Under the pieces are notes generated by a model. It saw only the letters and a list, made by a program, of their open reading frames with translations, ran no database searches and was not told the DNA's origin. The position numbers and the translations under genes were made by a program. From NCBI GenBank assembly GCA_016794925.1, contig JAEUIW010000002.1, positions 1-64,000 on the forward strand: a stretch of 64,000 nucleotides of DNA, read 5' to 3'. This document shows, one piece after another, positions 1 through 9,589 of this stretch. This DNA comes from Phycisphaerae bacterium (GTDB lineage Bacteria > Planctomycetota > Phycisphaerae > Phycisphaerales > UBA1924). Positions within the stretch are counted from its first letter, which is position 1. Each line of letters opens with the position of its first letter.

Positions 1-163
1 ACGATGAGACCACCGACCACAGACAAGACAACGTGGCTCGGACGAAGCGCCCCCCCCCCCACCCGAACCACGGCACCCAAGCCCCCCACGTCAAAGCACC
101 CGGCGAATCTCGCTCTCCATTGGCACCCCCACCCCCATCTGGTAGACTTCCCCAGGAGTCACC

Positions 164-1015
164 ATGCCGCACTCCCCCCCACCCCTCAAACGCCGCCCCC
201 CCCTCCGCCGCGCGACGTGGGGGGACGGGTTCACGCTCATCGAACTCCTCGTCGTCATCGCCATCATCGCGATCCTGGTCGGGTTGCTCTTCCCCGCCGT
301 GCGATTCGCGCGCGAGTCGGGCAGGACCACCACGTGCCTGGCCAACCAGCGTTCGCTCTCGCAGTGCGTCACGGAGTACGCCAATGACTACAAGGAAGCC
401 CTCGTCAGCTCGTGGACCGACACCACGTACATCGGATGGAGCTGGGTCGACTGGCCCAAGTCCGTGAACGGCACGCCCCTCACCGCCGCGCAACTGGCGG
501 CGCAGACCAACGTCGAGGCGCACATCCGCGGCGTGCGGGACGGCGTGCTCTTCCGCTACGCGCAGGACCCGAGCGTCTATCACTGCCCGTCGGACAAGCG
601 CAGCATCGTCCGGACCAGAGGGGGCGCGAACCTCGCCTGGGTGACGTACTCGATGCCCAACTACATCGCCGGCGACGACGGCTGGGAACAGCAGATCGGC
701 GGCGAGACGCGCTCGGCCAGGCGATTGAGCGACCTGTGGCGGCCTGCGGAGAATTTCGCGTTCCTGGAAGAATCCGACCCGCGCGGATGCAACGAGGGCT
801 CGTGGGTCATGTGGCTCGACCACCCGCAGTGGATCGACCCGCTCACCGTCTGGCACGGCAGCCTGGGCACGCTCGGGTATGCCGACGGGCACGCGTCGAT
901 CCACAAGTGGGAAGACCCGCGCACGATCGCCATGAGCGCAGACCAGCGGTTCAACTCGAGGGCCGAGAACAACCGTGACTATCAGTACCTCAGCGAGCGA
1001 TGGCGCAGGCGGTGA
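164..1015 (+). CDS. Prepilin-type N-terminal cleavage/methylation domain protein (H-x-DG type)
   Basis: A 283-residue pseudopilin-like protein. Residues about 23-50 carry the class III prepilin signal [17 protein letters not shown], with a basic leader (RR-rich), the cleavage-site Gly followed by Phe, and Glu at mature position 5. The rest is a globular domain ending in a [11 protein letters not shown] stretch, which matches the H-x-DG end of the large planctomycete pseudopilin family (DUF1559-like). Such proteins would be processed by a prepilin peptidase and inserted in the inner membrane; their individual roles are mostly unknown. The ATG is preceded by AGGAG at good spacing. No other secretion gene lies nearby, so it is an orphan member. 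The family call is confident, the function is not. Confidence 0.85.
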   Translation: MPHSPPPLKRRPPLRRATWGDGFTLIELLVVIAIIAILVGLLFPAVRFARESGRTTTCLANQRSLSQCVTEYANDYKEALVSSWTDTTYIGWSWVDWPKSVNGTPLTAAQLAAQTNVEAHIRGVRDGVLFRYAQDPSVYHCPSDKRSIVRTRGGANLAWVTYSMPNYIAGDDGWEQQIGGETRSARRLSDLWRPAENFAFLEESDPRGCNEGSWVMWLDHPQWIDPLTVWHGSLGTLGYADGHASIHKWEDPRTIAMSADQRFNSRAENNRDYQYLSERWRRR

Positions 1016-1075
1016 TCGCGCGCGATCGGTGTGAGGGGCGGGGGGGGCGGGCGCACCGAATTCCACGAATCGTGC

Positions 1076-1106
1076 CGCTGACTCGCTGTTCCTCCGCGAG
1101 TCAGCG
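1076..1106 (+). terminator. Stem-loop downstream of the prepilin gene
   Basis: A perfect 11-bp inverted repeat (CGCTGACTCGC / GCGAGTCAGCG) with a 9-nt loop lies 60 nt after the stop codon. There is no T-run, so it is either a T-less terminator or an RNA 3'-end stabiliser. Confidence 0.45.
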
Positions 1107-1203
1107 CCCTCCACCCCTCGGCCACGGGTAAACTGAGATCGGACGAACCAATCTCCGTGGCACGAAACCAATGCCACCCGACCCGACGCCGGTTTGCCAT
1201 TCC

Positions 1204-1354
1204 CTATGGGCTCGATTTCCTTGGCCTGCCGAGAACCGCACCAATCGCCACGCCGGCCATGGCGCCGATACAGATCCAGATGGCCAGTGAGTGTGTTGCG
1301 GCACCGACGGCAACACCGACGCCGATTCCGACTGCCGTCCATACGGGTCGTCAT
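1204..1354 (-). pseudogene. Small glycine-zipper membrane protein, apparently frameshifted
   Basis: On the minus strand, codons from 1344 down to a TAG at 1204 encode about 46 residues with two glycine-spaced hydrophobic segments (VGIGVGVAVGAATHSLAIW, then GAMAGVAIGAVLGRP). This is the pattern of very small glycine-zipper membrane proteins. The reading frame has no start codon and is closed upstream by TGA. An ATG at 1352-1354 lies in a neighbouring frame. Removing one C from the CCC run at 1345-1347 would join them into a 50-residue protein starting MTTVWTAVGIG. It is therefore either a recently broken gene or a sequencing error. The rest of 1016-1434 shows no other gene. Confidence 0.4.
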
Positions 1355-1434
1355 CGACGGCGGCACGGGCGGTGACGATTTCGTTGCTGTGAACCGTTTG
1401 ATCGATGAGGATCGAGCCAAACAAGGAGCGGAGC

Positions 1435-1971
1435 ATGGGTCAGTTCGGAGAGTCGCTATCGCAGGCTGGGCGGATGGGGGTGATGTATGCGCGAACACTG
1501 CTGGAAGGGATCCCGGCGGAGCGGTTCGCGCGGCGAGCCGGTGGCGTGGATGCGAATCATCCGGCGTTCATCCTGGGGCACTTGGGGTTGTACCCGGCGC
1601 GGCTGGCGGGGATGCTGGCGGAGGCGGGTGGAGGGAACGGGCTGGCACGGGTGCCTGCCGCGCCGAAGGGGTTTGAGGAGTTGTTCGCGGCTGGGAGGCC
1701 GTGCGTGGACGACGCGACAGGGACGGTGTACCCGCCGGCGGTGACGTTGCGGGATCATTACTTCGCGGCGATGGAGGCGCTGATGGGGGCGCTGCCGGGG
1801 GTCGAGGACGAGGTGTTCGGCCGGCCGAACCCGCGCGAAGGTCGGATCCGGGACCTGCTGCCGACGCTTGGGGCGCTGTCGGTGTTCCTCGTATCCGGGC
1901 ATGTGATGACGCACCTGGGGCAACTGAGTACGTGGCGCCGTTGCGCGGGGCTGTCCGCCGCGGCGATGTAG
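1435..1971 (+). CDS. DinB-like four-helix-bundle protein
   Basis: A 178-residue protein starting at the ATG preceded by AAGGAGCGG; an upstream in-frame ATG lacks such a site. The N-terminal helix with NHPAFILGHLGLYPARLAGML and the later VSGHVMTHLGQLSTWRR resemble the helices of the DinB/YfiT-like metal-binding superfamily, with His residues at the usual places (H in ILGHL, H in VSGHV and H in MTHLG). DinB-fold proteins include thiol transferases and stress-induced proteins, so the substrate cannot be given. It converges on the adenylate-kinase-like gene, with 29 nt between stops. Confidence 0.65.
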   Translation: MGQFGESLSQAGRMGVMYARTLLEGIPAERFARRAGGVDANHPAFILGHLGLYPARLAGMLAEAGGGNGLARVPAAPKGFEELFAAGRPCVDDATGTVYPPAVTLRDHYFAAMEALMGALPGVEDEVFGRPNPREGRIRDLLPTLGALSVFLVSGHVMTHLGQLSTWRRCAGLSAAAM

Positions 1972-2000
1972 AACGGTGGGCGGCGCGCGCGGGTGCGGGA

Positions 2001-2618
2001 TCAGCCGAGGGGGTTTGAGAAGTGCTGGTTCTGGATGGGGACGACGCGTTCGAGCATGTGCTGGAGGACCTCGGCGGGGCTGCCGACGGCGTCGATCTGC
2101 TGGATGAGGTCCTTGGGGTAGTGCGCGAGGACGGGGTAGGTTTCCTTCTCGTACACGTCCCAGCGTCGGCGGATGACGTCCTCGCGGGCGTCGTCGGCGC
2201 GGTTTTCCTTGAGGGCGCGCTTGCGGAGGCGTTTGATCATCTCTTCCTTGTCGGGGCAGACGAGGTGGATGACGGCGAGCACCTTGATGTGCTTGTCCAT
2301 GATGCGGGCCTGGTGCTCGTTGCGGGGGATGCCGTCGAGGACGAGGAGGTCGGAGTGAGGCTTGTAGCGGCTGAGGACGGTCTGGGCGCGGATGTTCTGT
2401 TCCCACATTCGGACGGTGACGTCGTCGGGGACGAGCTCGCCGCGCGAGGAGAATTCGTAGAAGGTCTTGCCGAGGTCGGAGTGGATGTCGAGGCTGCGGA
2501 AGACCTCGCCGCACGAGAGGTGGTAGAAACCCGGGATCTGGCCGAGGATCTTGCCCTGGGTGCCCTTGCCGGAGCCCGGGGCGCCGAAGAGGAGGATGGT
2601 GCGGAAGCGGTTCGGCAT
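2001..2618 (-). CDS. Adenylate kinase-like nucleotide kinase (short form)
   Basis: A 205-residue P-loop kinase. GAPGSGKGT at residues 12-20 is the adenylate kinase P-loop. CGEVFR, DGIPRN (the usual DGFPR segment) and the RLRKRALKENRADD stretch correspond to the NMP-binding region, the Walker B-like region and the short lid. No zinc lid is present. The family phosphorylates AMP or another NMP from ATP in the cytoplasm. The start chosen is the ATG directly before the conserved FRTILLFGAPG; an upstream extension to 2732 is arginine-rich and unlike the family. It follows EF-G on the same strand after 176 nt, with a stem-loop between. CMP/UMP specificity cannot be excluded. Confidence 0.8.
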   Translation of the reverse strand: MPNRFRTILLFGAPGSGKGTQGKILGQIPGFYHLSCGEVFRSLDIHSDLGKTFYEFSSRGELVPDDVTVRMWEQNIRAQTVLSRYKPHSDLLVLDGIPRNEHQARIMDKHIKVLAVIHLVCPDKEEMIKRLRKRALKENRADDAREDVIRRRWDVYEKETYPVLAHYPKDLIQQIDAVGSPAEVLQHMLERVVPIQNQHFSNPLG

Positions 2619-2734
2619 GGATGAGGCCCTTGCGTGCGCGTCGCGGCCCGGTACCAGTCGGGGGTGATCGCGGGTCGAGCGGCGGCGCTTGACTATCGAC
2701 CATCCGGGACGGCCAGTCAACCGGGGAACCAACG

Positions 2735-2764
2735 GGACCCGGCGCCGCGTGGCGGGCCGGGTCC
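2735..2764 (-). terminator. Stem-loop between EF-G and the adenylate kinase-like gene
   Basis: A 9-bp perfect stem (GGACCCGGC / GCCGGGTCC) with a 12-nt loop that can extend the helix. It lies 30 nt after the EF-G stop on the minus strand. There is no T-run, so it may be an attenuator or a processing site rather than a full terminator. Confidence 0.35.
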
Positions 2765-2794
2765 TCGTGCGCGTGGCGTCGGGGCGGGGAGGGC

Positions 2795-4909
2795 TTACTT
2801 GCCTTCCATGATCTCTTTCATGAGTCCGGCGGGCATGATCTCGTACTTGTGGAATTCCATGGTGTTGCTGGCGCGTCCCTGGGAGAGGCTGCGGAGGACG
2901 GTGGTGTAGCCGAACATCTCGCTGAGGGGGACGTGGCAGGTGACGATCTTGACGACGCCGCGGTCCTCGGTGTCCATGATCATGCCGCGGCGGGAGTTGA
3001 TGTCTCCGGTGACGGCGCCGAAGTAATCCTCGGGGACGGTGACGACGACCTTCATGATGGGTTCGAGGAGAACGAGGCCGGCGCGGGCGGTGGCCTCCAT
3101 GAGCGCGAGGCGTCCGGCCTGCTCGAAGGCGACCTGCGAGGAGTCGACGGGGTGGTAGGAGCCGTCGATGAGGGTGACCTTGATGTTGATGAGGGGGAAG
3201 CCTGCCTTGGTGACGCCGGAGATGGCGGTCTGGCGGACGCCGTACTCGACGCTGGGGACGTACTCGCGGGGGATCTTCCCTCCGACGACGCCGTTCTCGA
3301 AGGCGATGCTGTCGGTGTAGTCGAGCTCCTCGGCGGCGGCGCGTTCGGCGGAGTAGGGCTCGATGTTGATGATGCAGTCGCCGAACTGGCCGCGTCCGCC
3401 GGTCTGCTTGACGAACTTGCCGCGGACGTTCTCGACTTTCTTGGTGATGGCCTCGCGGTAGGAGACCTGGGGCTTTCCGACGTCGACGTTGACCTTCATG
3501 TCGCGGATGAGCTTGTTGCGGATGATCTCGAGGTGGAGCTCGCCCATGCCGGCGATGATGGTCTGGCCGGTCTCCTCGTTGAAGCTGGAGCGGAAGGAGG
3601 GGTCCTCGCGTCGGATGACGGCGAGGGCTTCGGAGAGTTTGCGGCGGTCCTCGGTGCTCTTGGGCTCGATGGACATGCTGATGACGGGCTCGGGGAAGTG
3701 CATGCGCTCGAGCATGATGGGCTTATCGGGGTCGCAGAGGGTGTCGCCGGTGTAGGACTTTTTGATGCCGATGACGGCGACGATGTTGCCTGCGGTGGCG
3801 GTGTCGAGCGCCTGGCGGTCCTTGGCGTGCATCTCGAAGATGCGTGAGCAGTTCTCGCGTTCGCCGTTGCCGGGGTTGACGACGCGGTCGCCCTTGTTGA
3901 GCTTGCCGGAGTAGATGCGCATGTAGGTGAGGTCGCCGTGGGCGTCGTTGACGACCTTGAAGACGAGGGCGCTGAAGGGGGCGTCGGCGGAGTGGGGACG
4001 GGTCATGCGTTCGTTCTTGTCGCGCGGGTCGGTGCCCTCGACCTCGGCCTTCTCGTGGGGGGCGGGGAGGTAGTCGATGACGGCGTCGAGGACCTGCTGG
4101 ATGCCGATGTTGCGGAGGGCGGCGCCGCAGAGGACGGGGTAGATCTTCTTCTCGATGGTGCCCTTGCGGAGGCCGGCGCGGACCTCGGCCTCGGTGAGGG
4201 GCTGCTCGTGGAGGTACTTCTCCATGAGGTGGTCGTCGACCTCGGCGACCTTCTCCTCGAGGTCGTGGCGCCATTTCTTGGCGGCGTCCTTGAGGTGGTC
4301 GGGGATGTCCTTCTCGGTGACGACGGCGCCCTGATCGCCCTCGTCGAAGTAGTACGCGCGCATGTTGAGGAGGTCGATGATGCCCTGGAACTCGTGGCCC
4401 TTGCCGATGGGGTACTGGATGGCGACGCCGTTGGCGCCGAGGCGGGAGCGGATGGAGGCGAAGGAGAACTCGAAATCGGCGCCGAGCTTGTCCATCTTGT
4501 TGATGAAGCAGAGGCGTGGGACGCCGTAGCGGTCGGCCTGCCGCCAGACGGTCTCGGACTGGGCCTCGACGCCTTCCTTGCCGTCGAAGACGGCGACGGC
4601 GCCGTCGAGGACGCGGAGGGAGCGTTCGACCTCGATGGTGAAGTCGACGTGGCCGGGCGTGTCGATGAGGTTGATCTTGTATTCCTTGCCGCGGCACTCC
4701 CATGGGCAGGTGGTGGCGGCGGACTGGATGGTGATGCCGCGCTCCTGCTCTTCGGGGAGGAAGTCCATGGTGGCGGTGCCCTCGTGAACCTCGCCCATCT
4801 TGTAGGTCTTGCCGGTGTAGAAGAGGATGCGCTCGGAGACGGTGGTCTTGCCGGCGTCGATGTGGGCGCAGATGCCGATGTTGCGGATGAAGTCGAGTTC
4901 GCTTGGCAT
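2795..4909 (-). CDS. fusA: Elongation factor G
   Basis: A 704-residue translational GTPase that catalyses ribosomal translocation (or ribosome recycling in some paralogues). It has the P-loop AHIDAGKTT at residues 15-23, switch I with RGITI, the G3 motif DTPGH, the G4 motif NKMD, and the C-terminal domains IV-V including GRGQFGD and the [14 protein letters not shown] segment. The length matches the family. The switch I region [13 protein letters not shown] and [25 protein letters not shown] resemble the spirochaete/planctomycete and mitochondrial EF-G1 type more than the canonical form; this is my inference. The start is the ATG with GGAAACGA upstream. No ribosomal protein genes adjoin it, unlike the classical str operon, which fits an extra EF-G copy. 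Confidence 0.93.
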   Translation of the reverse strand: MPSELDFIRNIGICAHIDAGKTTVSERILFYTGKTYKMGEVHEGTATMDFLPEEQERGITIQSAATTCPWECRGKEYKINLIDTPGHVDFTIEVERSLRVLDGAVAVFDGKEGVEAQSETVWRQADRYGVPRLCFINKMDKLGADFEFSFASIRSRLGANGVAIQYPIGKGHEFQGIIDLLNMRAYYFDEGDQGAVVTEKDIPDHLKDAAKKWRHDLEEKVAEVDDHLMEKYLHEQPLTEAEVRAGLRKGTIEKKIYPVLCGAALRNIGIQQVLDAVIDYLPAPHEKAEVEGTDPRDKNERMTRPHSADAPFSALVFKVVNDAHGDLTYMRIYSGKLNKGDRVVNPGNGERENCSRIFEMHAKDRQALDTATAGNIVAVIGIKKSYTGDTLCDPDKPIMLERMHFPEPVISMSIEPKSTEDRRKLSEALAVIRREDPSFRSSFNEETGQTIIAGMGELHLEIIRNKLIRDMKVNVDVGKPQVSYREAITKKVENVRGKFVKQTGGRGQFGDCIINIEPYSAERAAAEELDYTDSIAFENGVVGGKIPREYVPSVEYGVRQTAISGVTKAGFPLINIKVTLIDGSYHPVDSSQVAFEQAGRLALMEATARAGLVLLEPIMKVVVTVPEDYFGAVTGDINSRRGMIMDTEDRGVVKIVTCHVPLSEMFGYTTVLRSLSQGRASNTMEFHKYEIMPAGLMKEIMEGK

Positions 4910-5288
4910 GGTTCGTTTCCGGCGGTCGAGTGCGGGTTTCGAGGTCAACACTTGTCACGTCCGGGCAGCGGGGCGGGTCTGGCCGCGACGCCCGGGGGAA
5001 TGCTCCGCGATTTTCTGATCGAGTTGTCGGTGGTCCGCTCGACCCCGACTCAGCACCACTCCACCCCACCCCATCGCCCCACTCGTGTCGTGCACCGATG
5101 CGTGCGGCATGCGCGACGGGGGTGAGGCGATTGCCCGCGACGGGGCGCGTCGGGGCCTCACTCGTCTTCGATTGGATCGTCCATCCGAAGCCTCCGGGCC
5201 GCGGCGGCGTCCGGCCTCGGGAGAGGCCGGTAGGGAGCGAGGGGCTGCCGCGGGTGGAACTGAAAGGGTAGCGCCCGGTGCGTGGAGG
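4910..5288. other. Intergenic region upstream of EF-G, no gene seen
   Basis: No frame in these 379 nt has gene-like composition. The region should hold the EF-G promoter (minus strand), but I could not find a convincing -35/-10 pair. Its left part, near 5211-5230, has a hairpin that fits the end of the surface-glycan operon. Confidence 0.5.
5211..5230 (-). terminator. Hairpin downstream of the surface-glycan operon
   Basis: An 8-bp perfect stem (CCGGCCTC / GAGGCCGG) closed by a GGGA tetraloop, 58 nt past the stop of the last gene of the minus-strand operon. It has no T-run. Position and structure suggest a transcript end. Confidence 0.4.
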
Positions 5289-7691
5289 TCAAGGTAGGCG
5301 GGCGGCCTCGGCCATCTGGCGGCGCTGGTTCTCGGACAAGCCCCGGAGGGGGTCAAGCCGGGACTGGACGTCGAGGGCGAGGGCCTCGCGAGCCCAGCGT
5401 GCCGCGCCGGGACGATCGGCGAGCGCGACGCGGAGTTCGAAGAGCTTGACGCGGTAGATCAAGCCGTAGGGATCGATGCGGGTGGCGGCCTCCAGGGCGT
5501 GCGTGGCTTGTTCGAGGTGCTCGGCGCGCGGCAACCCGAGGTCCGCGGCGGTCTGGTGAATTGAGGCGAGCCAGTACAGGTCCTCGGCGAGAATGGGGTG
5601 GCCCGGGCGAGGGGTGACGGCGGATTCGGCCCGCTCGATGAGGTCGGGGACGGTGGAGGATCGGGATTGCGCGGCGTGCTGGGCGAGGCGGAGCCAGAGG
5701 CGGCTGATCTCTCGGCCGATCTTGCGGTCGTCGGCGTCGAACGCGCGGGCGCGGGCGAGCGCATCCACGGCGGCGGGGATGAGGGAAGCGGCGAGCGAAT
5801 CGAGCCCGCGCGAGAGCGACGCGGCGTCGGGCGCGACGGCGCGGCCGAGGCGAGCGGAGAGCTCGGCGGCGAGCTTTGAGGGGGGATCGTCGGGAAGGGG
5901 GTCGTCGGAGAGGGCGAGACGGACGCGGGCGGAGAGTTCGGCGACGGGCGCGACGACGTCCGAGGCGGCGCGGAGCTCGCGTTCCCACCTCCAGGCGGGG
6001 GCCGCGCCGAAGACACCGAGGGCGAGGGCGAGGAGGACGAGCGCGGCGGGAAGGAGGCTCGGCGCGGTCGATGAGCCCCGGCGAACCGGGATGGCGGGCG
6101 TCGTCGCGGGAGTGTCGGGGGCCGCGGCGGCGATGAGCAGGAGCGCGAGCGACACGGAGCTGATCCAGGTGGCCGTGACCTCGATCTGGGCGTGCGCGGC
6201 GACGGCGAGCGCCGCTGCGCCGAGCGCACCTCGGGTGACGGATGTCCCGCGCGACACGGCCAACGCGGCGAGCCCGATGGGGATCCCGATCAGCATCCCG
6301 ACGACGCGCGCGAGGATCGCCTCCGAGCCGACGGAGGGGCCGTCGAGGAGCACGGTGAGAATGGTGATGGTCGCGGCGCCGAGGGCGAGACCACGGGCGA
6401 GGTTGCGGTCGGCGGGGTCCGGCGTCGGACGCGGGTGCGGCTCGGGTGGGCGTGACGCGAGTCGGGAGAGAAGGATCAGGAGGAGTGCGGCCCAGGCGAG
6501 CCCGAAGCCGCCGAGCGCGGCCCACCATTCGCACAGGACGCTGTGGGGGCTGGCGACTTCCTCGGGGCTGAGGGGTGACTTGAAGCGGACGTACCAGGGC
6601 TTGAACGAGGCGGGGCCGACGCCCCAGACAGGGTTCTCGAATCCGATGCGAGCGGCGGCGGAGATGTAGAACGCGCGGAAGAGCAGGCTGAGTTCGTGCA
6701 GGCGCTCCCCGATGAGGCCTCTGAGGATGACGATCGCGAGCACGCCGGCGACGCACGCGGGGCCCACGAGGCGCGGGATGACGGACCATCCCGCACGGCA
6801 TGCCGCCGCGAGCGCCGCGGATCCGGCCAGCGCGACGGCCGCGGCCCCGAACCCGCCCTTGGAACCGGCAAGGGCGAGGGCGGTGAACGCGAGGAGCACG
6901 GCGGCGGCGATTGCGGCGCGGGCGAGCCGGGTGTGTCGGGCGTCGTCGCGCGCGGGGGTGGGCGGGACAGGGCTTCGGAACGCGGACCGGGCGAGCACCG
7001 AGGCGGCGACAAGGCCCGCGGCGGAGAAGGTGGCGAAGACGTTGGACAGGCTGAACCAGCCGGTTGCCTCGGCCTGCATGAGACGGCGCTCAAATGTTCT
7101 CGCCGTGCTGGAATCGGGCGACCAGCCGTGCGCGGCGAGGATGACCTCGCGGTTGAGGAGGTACTCGGAGACGGTGCGGGGATGCTCCAGGAAAACCTGC
7201 TGGGCGCCGCGCACGGCGAGGAGCGCGGCCAGGCCCGTGAGGGCGGCGAGCGCGAGGCGGGCGGCACGAGGGTCGCGGGCCAGGCGCGACATCGCGACGG
7301 CGGCGAAGACGGAAGCGGCCCAGGCGGAGCCCTGCACGCGATTGTCGAGGCCCGCGTGCGGGGCGAGCCAGCCGTGGTACACGACGGGGACAGCGCCGAG
7401 CGCGGCGAGCGCGAGGAGCGTCAAGGTCGGCGCGGGCGTCGGGCCGCCGCGGAGCGTGGCGCCGAGGGCGGCCGCGGCGCCCAGCAAGAGGATCGCGTCG
7501 AGCGAGAGGGACCAGGCGGGGCCGATGCCCGAGGCGGGGGACTCGAACAGGAGCGGATCGAGGTCCCACGCGGGGAAGGGGGAATACGGGGACGCGGCGC
7601 GGAGCAGCGCCGCCGCCCAGATGAGCGTGAAGCCGGTCCATTTGAGGAACCGTTCGGCGCGCGAGATGTCGGGTTGCGCGAGCCCGGTCAC
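5289..7691 (-). CDS. O-antigen ligase-like (Wzy_C) membrane protein with helical C-terminal domain
   Basis: An 800-residue protein. The first ~490 residues contain about ten to twelve hydrophobic segments. The central region has the ALAGSKGGFGA stretch followed by the NPVWGVGPASFKPWY periplasmic-loop pattern, and both fit the O-antigen ligase/polymerase (Wzy_C) superfamily. The C-terminal ~300 residues are soluble, alanine/arginine-rich and helical, possibly TPR-like. Members polymerise or ligate undecaprenyl-linked glycans on the periplasmic face. The start is a GTG whose GTGA overlaps the TGA stop of the preceding glycosyltransferase, so the two are probably translationally coupled. Ligase versus polymerase cannot be decided. 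Confidence 0.75.
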   Translation of the reverse strand: MTGLAQPDISRAERFLKWTGFTLIWAAALLRAASPYSPFPAWDLDPLLFESPASGIGPAWSLSLDAILLLGAAAALGATLRGGPTPAPTLTLLALAALGAVPVVYHGWLAPHAGLDNRVQGSAWAASVFAAVAMSRLARDPRAARLALAALTGLAALLAVRGAQQVFLEHPRTVSEYLLNREVILAAHGWSPDSSTARTFERRLMQAEATGWFSLSNVFATFSAAGLVAASVLARSAFRSPVPPTPARDDARHTRLARAAIAAAVLLAFTALALAGSKGGFGAAAVALAGSAALAAACRAGWSVIPRLVGPACVAGVLAIVILRGLIGERLHELSLLFRAFYISAAARIGFENPVWGVGPASFKPWYVRFKSPLSPEEVASPHSVLCEWWAALGGFGLAWAALLLILLSRLASRPPEPHPRPTPDPADRNLARGLALGAATITILTVLLDGPSVGSEAILARVVGMLIGIPIGLAALAVSRGTSVTRGALGAAALAVAAHAQIEVTATWISSVSLALLLIAAAAPDTPATTPAIPVRRGSSTAPSLLPAALVLLALALGVFGAAPAWRWERELRAASDVVAPVAELSARVRLALSDDPLPDDPPSKLAAELSARLGRAVAPDAASLSRGLDSLAASLIPAAVDALARARAFDADDRKIGREISRLWLRLAQHAAQSRSSTVPDLIERAESAVTPRPGHPILAEDLYWLASIHQTAADLGLPRAEHLEQATHALEAATRIDPYGLIYRVKLFELRVALADRPGAARWAREALALDVQSRLDPLRGLSENQRRQMAEAARLP

Positions 7692-8851
7692 GGCTTGGGC
7701 CTCAACGCGGGATCGGACGCGGGCGGGCCGACGGACTCGTAGAGCGCGAGGACCGCGAGCACGAGCGCGGTCTGGAGGCCGGCCAGCGCGGCTTGCCAGC
7801 CGTTGAGGGAGGCGAGCGAGACCCCGGTGATCGAGGTGATCGCGGTGATGCCGTAGATCACGAGGACGGCGTTGCGCGGGGAGAGGCCGCGACGGACGAG
7901 CCGATGGGAGAAATGCTGAAGATCGCCGAGGAGCGGCGAGCGGCCCTGGCGGTGGCGGATGATGCAGACGGAAACGAAATCGTACAGCGGCACGGCGAGG
8001 GTGACGAGGGGCATGAGCACGGCGTACCAGTGGACGGGGCCGTCGGTGCGCGCGGCCGGGATGTAGGTGGTGCGCACGGTGAGGAACGCGAGGAGGAAGC
8101 CGAGCACGAGCGAGCCGGAATCGCCCATGAAAAGGGTGGCGGGGCGCCGGAAGGGGAAGTTGAAGAGCAGGAAGCCGAGGGTCGCGCCCACGAGCAGGGC
8201 GAGGCACGAGGCGATGAACCACTGCCCGGCGAGCAGCGCGGCGGCGAGGAAGGACGTCGCGGCGATCGCGGCGACGCCCGCGGAGAGGCCGTCCATGTTG
8301 TCCATGAAGTTCATGGCGTTGGTGACGACGATGAGCCAGACGACGGTGAGGACGAAGGAGACGGAGATGCCGATCGGGCGGGGGCCGAGGCGGGAATCGA
8401 GGAGGGTGAGGAGACGGGAGTCGGTGGCGGCGACGAGTGCGCCGGCGACGGCGAGCATCACCACGAGCTTGAGGCCGGCACGCAGGGGCCGCCGGTCGTC
8501 GAGCACACCGACGGCGTGCAGGACCGCGAGCGCGGCGAGGAGCGCGATGCCTTCCCCGGAGACGGATCGGGCGCCGGCCAGGTGCGGGACGGCGACGGGG
8601 AGCCAGCGACTCCAGACATCGTCCGGGAGCCAGCGGAGCAGGGCGATGGCCGCGACGAGGGGGAGGGTGATGGCCCAGAAGACGGCGATCCCTCCGGTGT
8701 TGGGAACGGATCGGGCTGCGGCCTTCACCTGACCGGAGACTCCGGGGCCGTCGAAGGCGCGGGCACGTCGGCCCAGGGCCCGCGCGGCCCATGCTCCGGG
8801 GAGCGCCAGAGCGAAGGAGAGGACGATGAGCGCGAGGCAGGGCCAGACCAT
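7688..8851 (-). CDS. WecA/MraY-type undecaprenyl-phosphate sugar-1-phosphate transferase
   Basis: A 387-residue polytopic membrane protein of glycosyltransferase family 4. Diagnostic features are NAMNFMDNMDGLSAG (family NxxNxxDGxDGL region), FMGDSGSLVLGF (second catalytic acidic motif) and the cytoplasmic loop LLGDLQHFSHRL, which resembles the HIHH-type sugar-recognition loop of WecA-like enzymes. The reaction is transfer of a sugar-1-phosphate from a UDP-sugar to undecaprenyl phosphate, starting a surface glycan. Its gene overlaps the ligase-like gene by 4 nt and follows the YwaF-type gene by 9 nt. The sugar is unknown. Confidence 0.87.
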   Translation of the reverse strand: MVWPCLALIVLSFALALPGAWAARALGRRARAFDGPGVSGQVKAAARSVPNTGGIAVFWAITLPLVAAIALLRWLPDDVWSRWLPVAVPHLAGARSVSGEGIALLAALAVLHAVGVLDDRRPLRAGLKLVVMLAVAGALVAATDSRLLTLLDSRLGPRPIGISVSFVLTVVWLIVVTNAMNFMDNMDGLSAGVAAIAATSFLAAALLAGQWFIASCLALLVGATLGFLLFNFPFRRPATLFMGDSGSLVLGFLLAFLTVRTTYIPAARTDGPVHWYAVLMPLVTLAVPLYDFVSVCIIRHRQGRSPLLGDLQHFSHRLVRRGLSPRNAVLVIYGITAITSITGVSLASLNGWQAALAGLQTALVLAVLALYESVGPPASDPALRPKP

Positions 8852-8860
8852 CCCGAGAGT

Positions 8861-9583
8861 CTACGGGATCGGGGCGCGGCGCTCGCGGATGATCCACGGC
8901 AGAAAGGCGAGCGTGACCGCGGCCTGCGCCAGCAGCGCCAGGAGCACCGCGCGAACGGGCCAGGGGCCGAGGGCATCGACCAGCGTGGGGTTCTCCGGCG
9001 TGGGACGCCCGATGAACGCGTAGTTGGAACCGAGGCGGGCGTTGACCGCCGCGGCGAGGGCGAGGTAGGGCACGCCCAGGAGCGTGACGAGCCGCCAATC
9101 GGCGCGCGTGGGGCGGTAGCCGGCGACGACAAGGTCGTAGATCGCGACGGTGATGATCTGGGTGTGGATGGCCCAGAAGATCCAGAATTCGGGCGCGGTC
9201 GGCCCGTTGGTGACGATGGGCGTGAGGAACGCCTGGCTCGACAGGGGCACCCCCCAGCCATAGACGAGGGCTCGGGCGGGGCGGAGGGCGAACGCGAGCG
9301 CAAACGGGGCGGCGAGCGAGGCGAGGTCGCACACGTGCAGCGGCAGGCTGCGCGTGAGGTCCACGCGCGAGGGCGTGAGCCAGAAGAGCACGGAGGACAG
9401 GGCCACGAGAAGTGCGAGCGCGGCGAGGAATCGTCGGAGCCGGCCCTCGCGGACGGGATCGCGACGCCGGAGAACGAGCCCGGATCCGACCGTGAGCGCG
9501 ATGATGACCGCGGCGGCGCACACCGCCCCGGCGTGCGTGGGCGAGAACGGGGTGAATCCTCGTTCGGCGAGCGCGAAGAGCAC
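8861..9583 (-). CDS. YwaF family (TIGR02206) integral membrane protein
   Basis: A 240-residue protein with about seven transmembrane segments. LPLHVCDLASLAAPFAL, then FLTPIVTNGPTAPEFWIFWAIHTQIITVAIYDLV with a YRPT turn, match the conserved features of the YwaF/TIGR02206 family, whose function is unknown. The GTG start lies 6 nt after the rlmN stop and the gene ends 9 nt before the WecA-like gene, so all four genes here appear co-transcribed. The context suggests an envelope role. Confidence 0.7.
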   Translation of the reverse strand: MLFALAERGFTPFSPTHAGAVCAAAVIIALTVGSGLVLRRRDPVREGRLRRFLAALALLVALSSVLFWLTPSRVDLTRSLPLHVCDLASLAAPFALAFALRPARALVYGWGVPLSSQAFLTPIVTNGPTAPEFWIFWAIHTQIITVAIYDLVVAGYRPTRADWRLVTLLGVPYLALAAAVNARLGSNYAFIGRPTPENPTLVDALGPWPVRAVLLALLAQAAVTLAFLPWIIRERRAPIP

Positions 9584-9589
9584 GGGGAC

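Noticed and set aside
2849-5125. Several plus-strand open frames opposite EF-G
   Set aside because: Asp/Gly/Val/Leu-only composition is the typical antisense image of a highly expressed high-GC gene.
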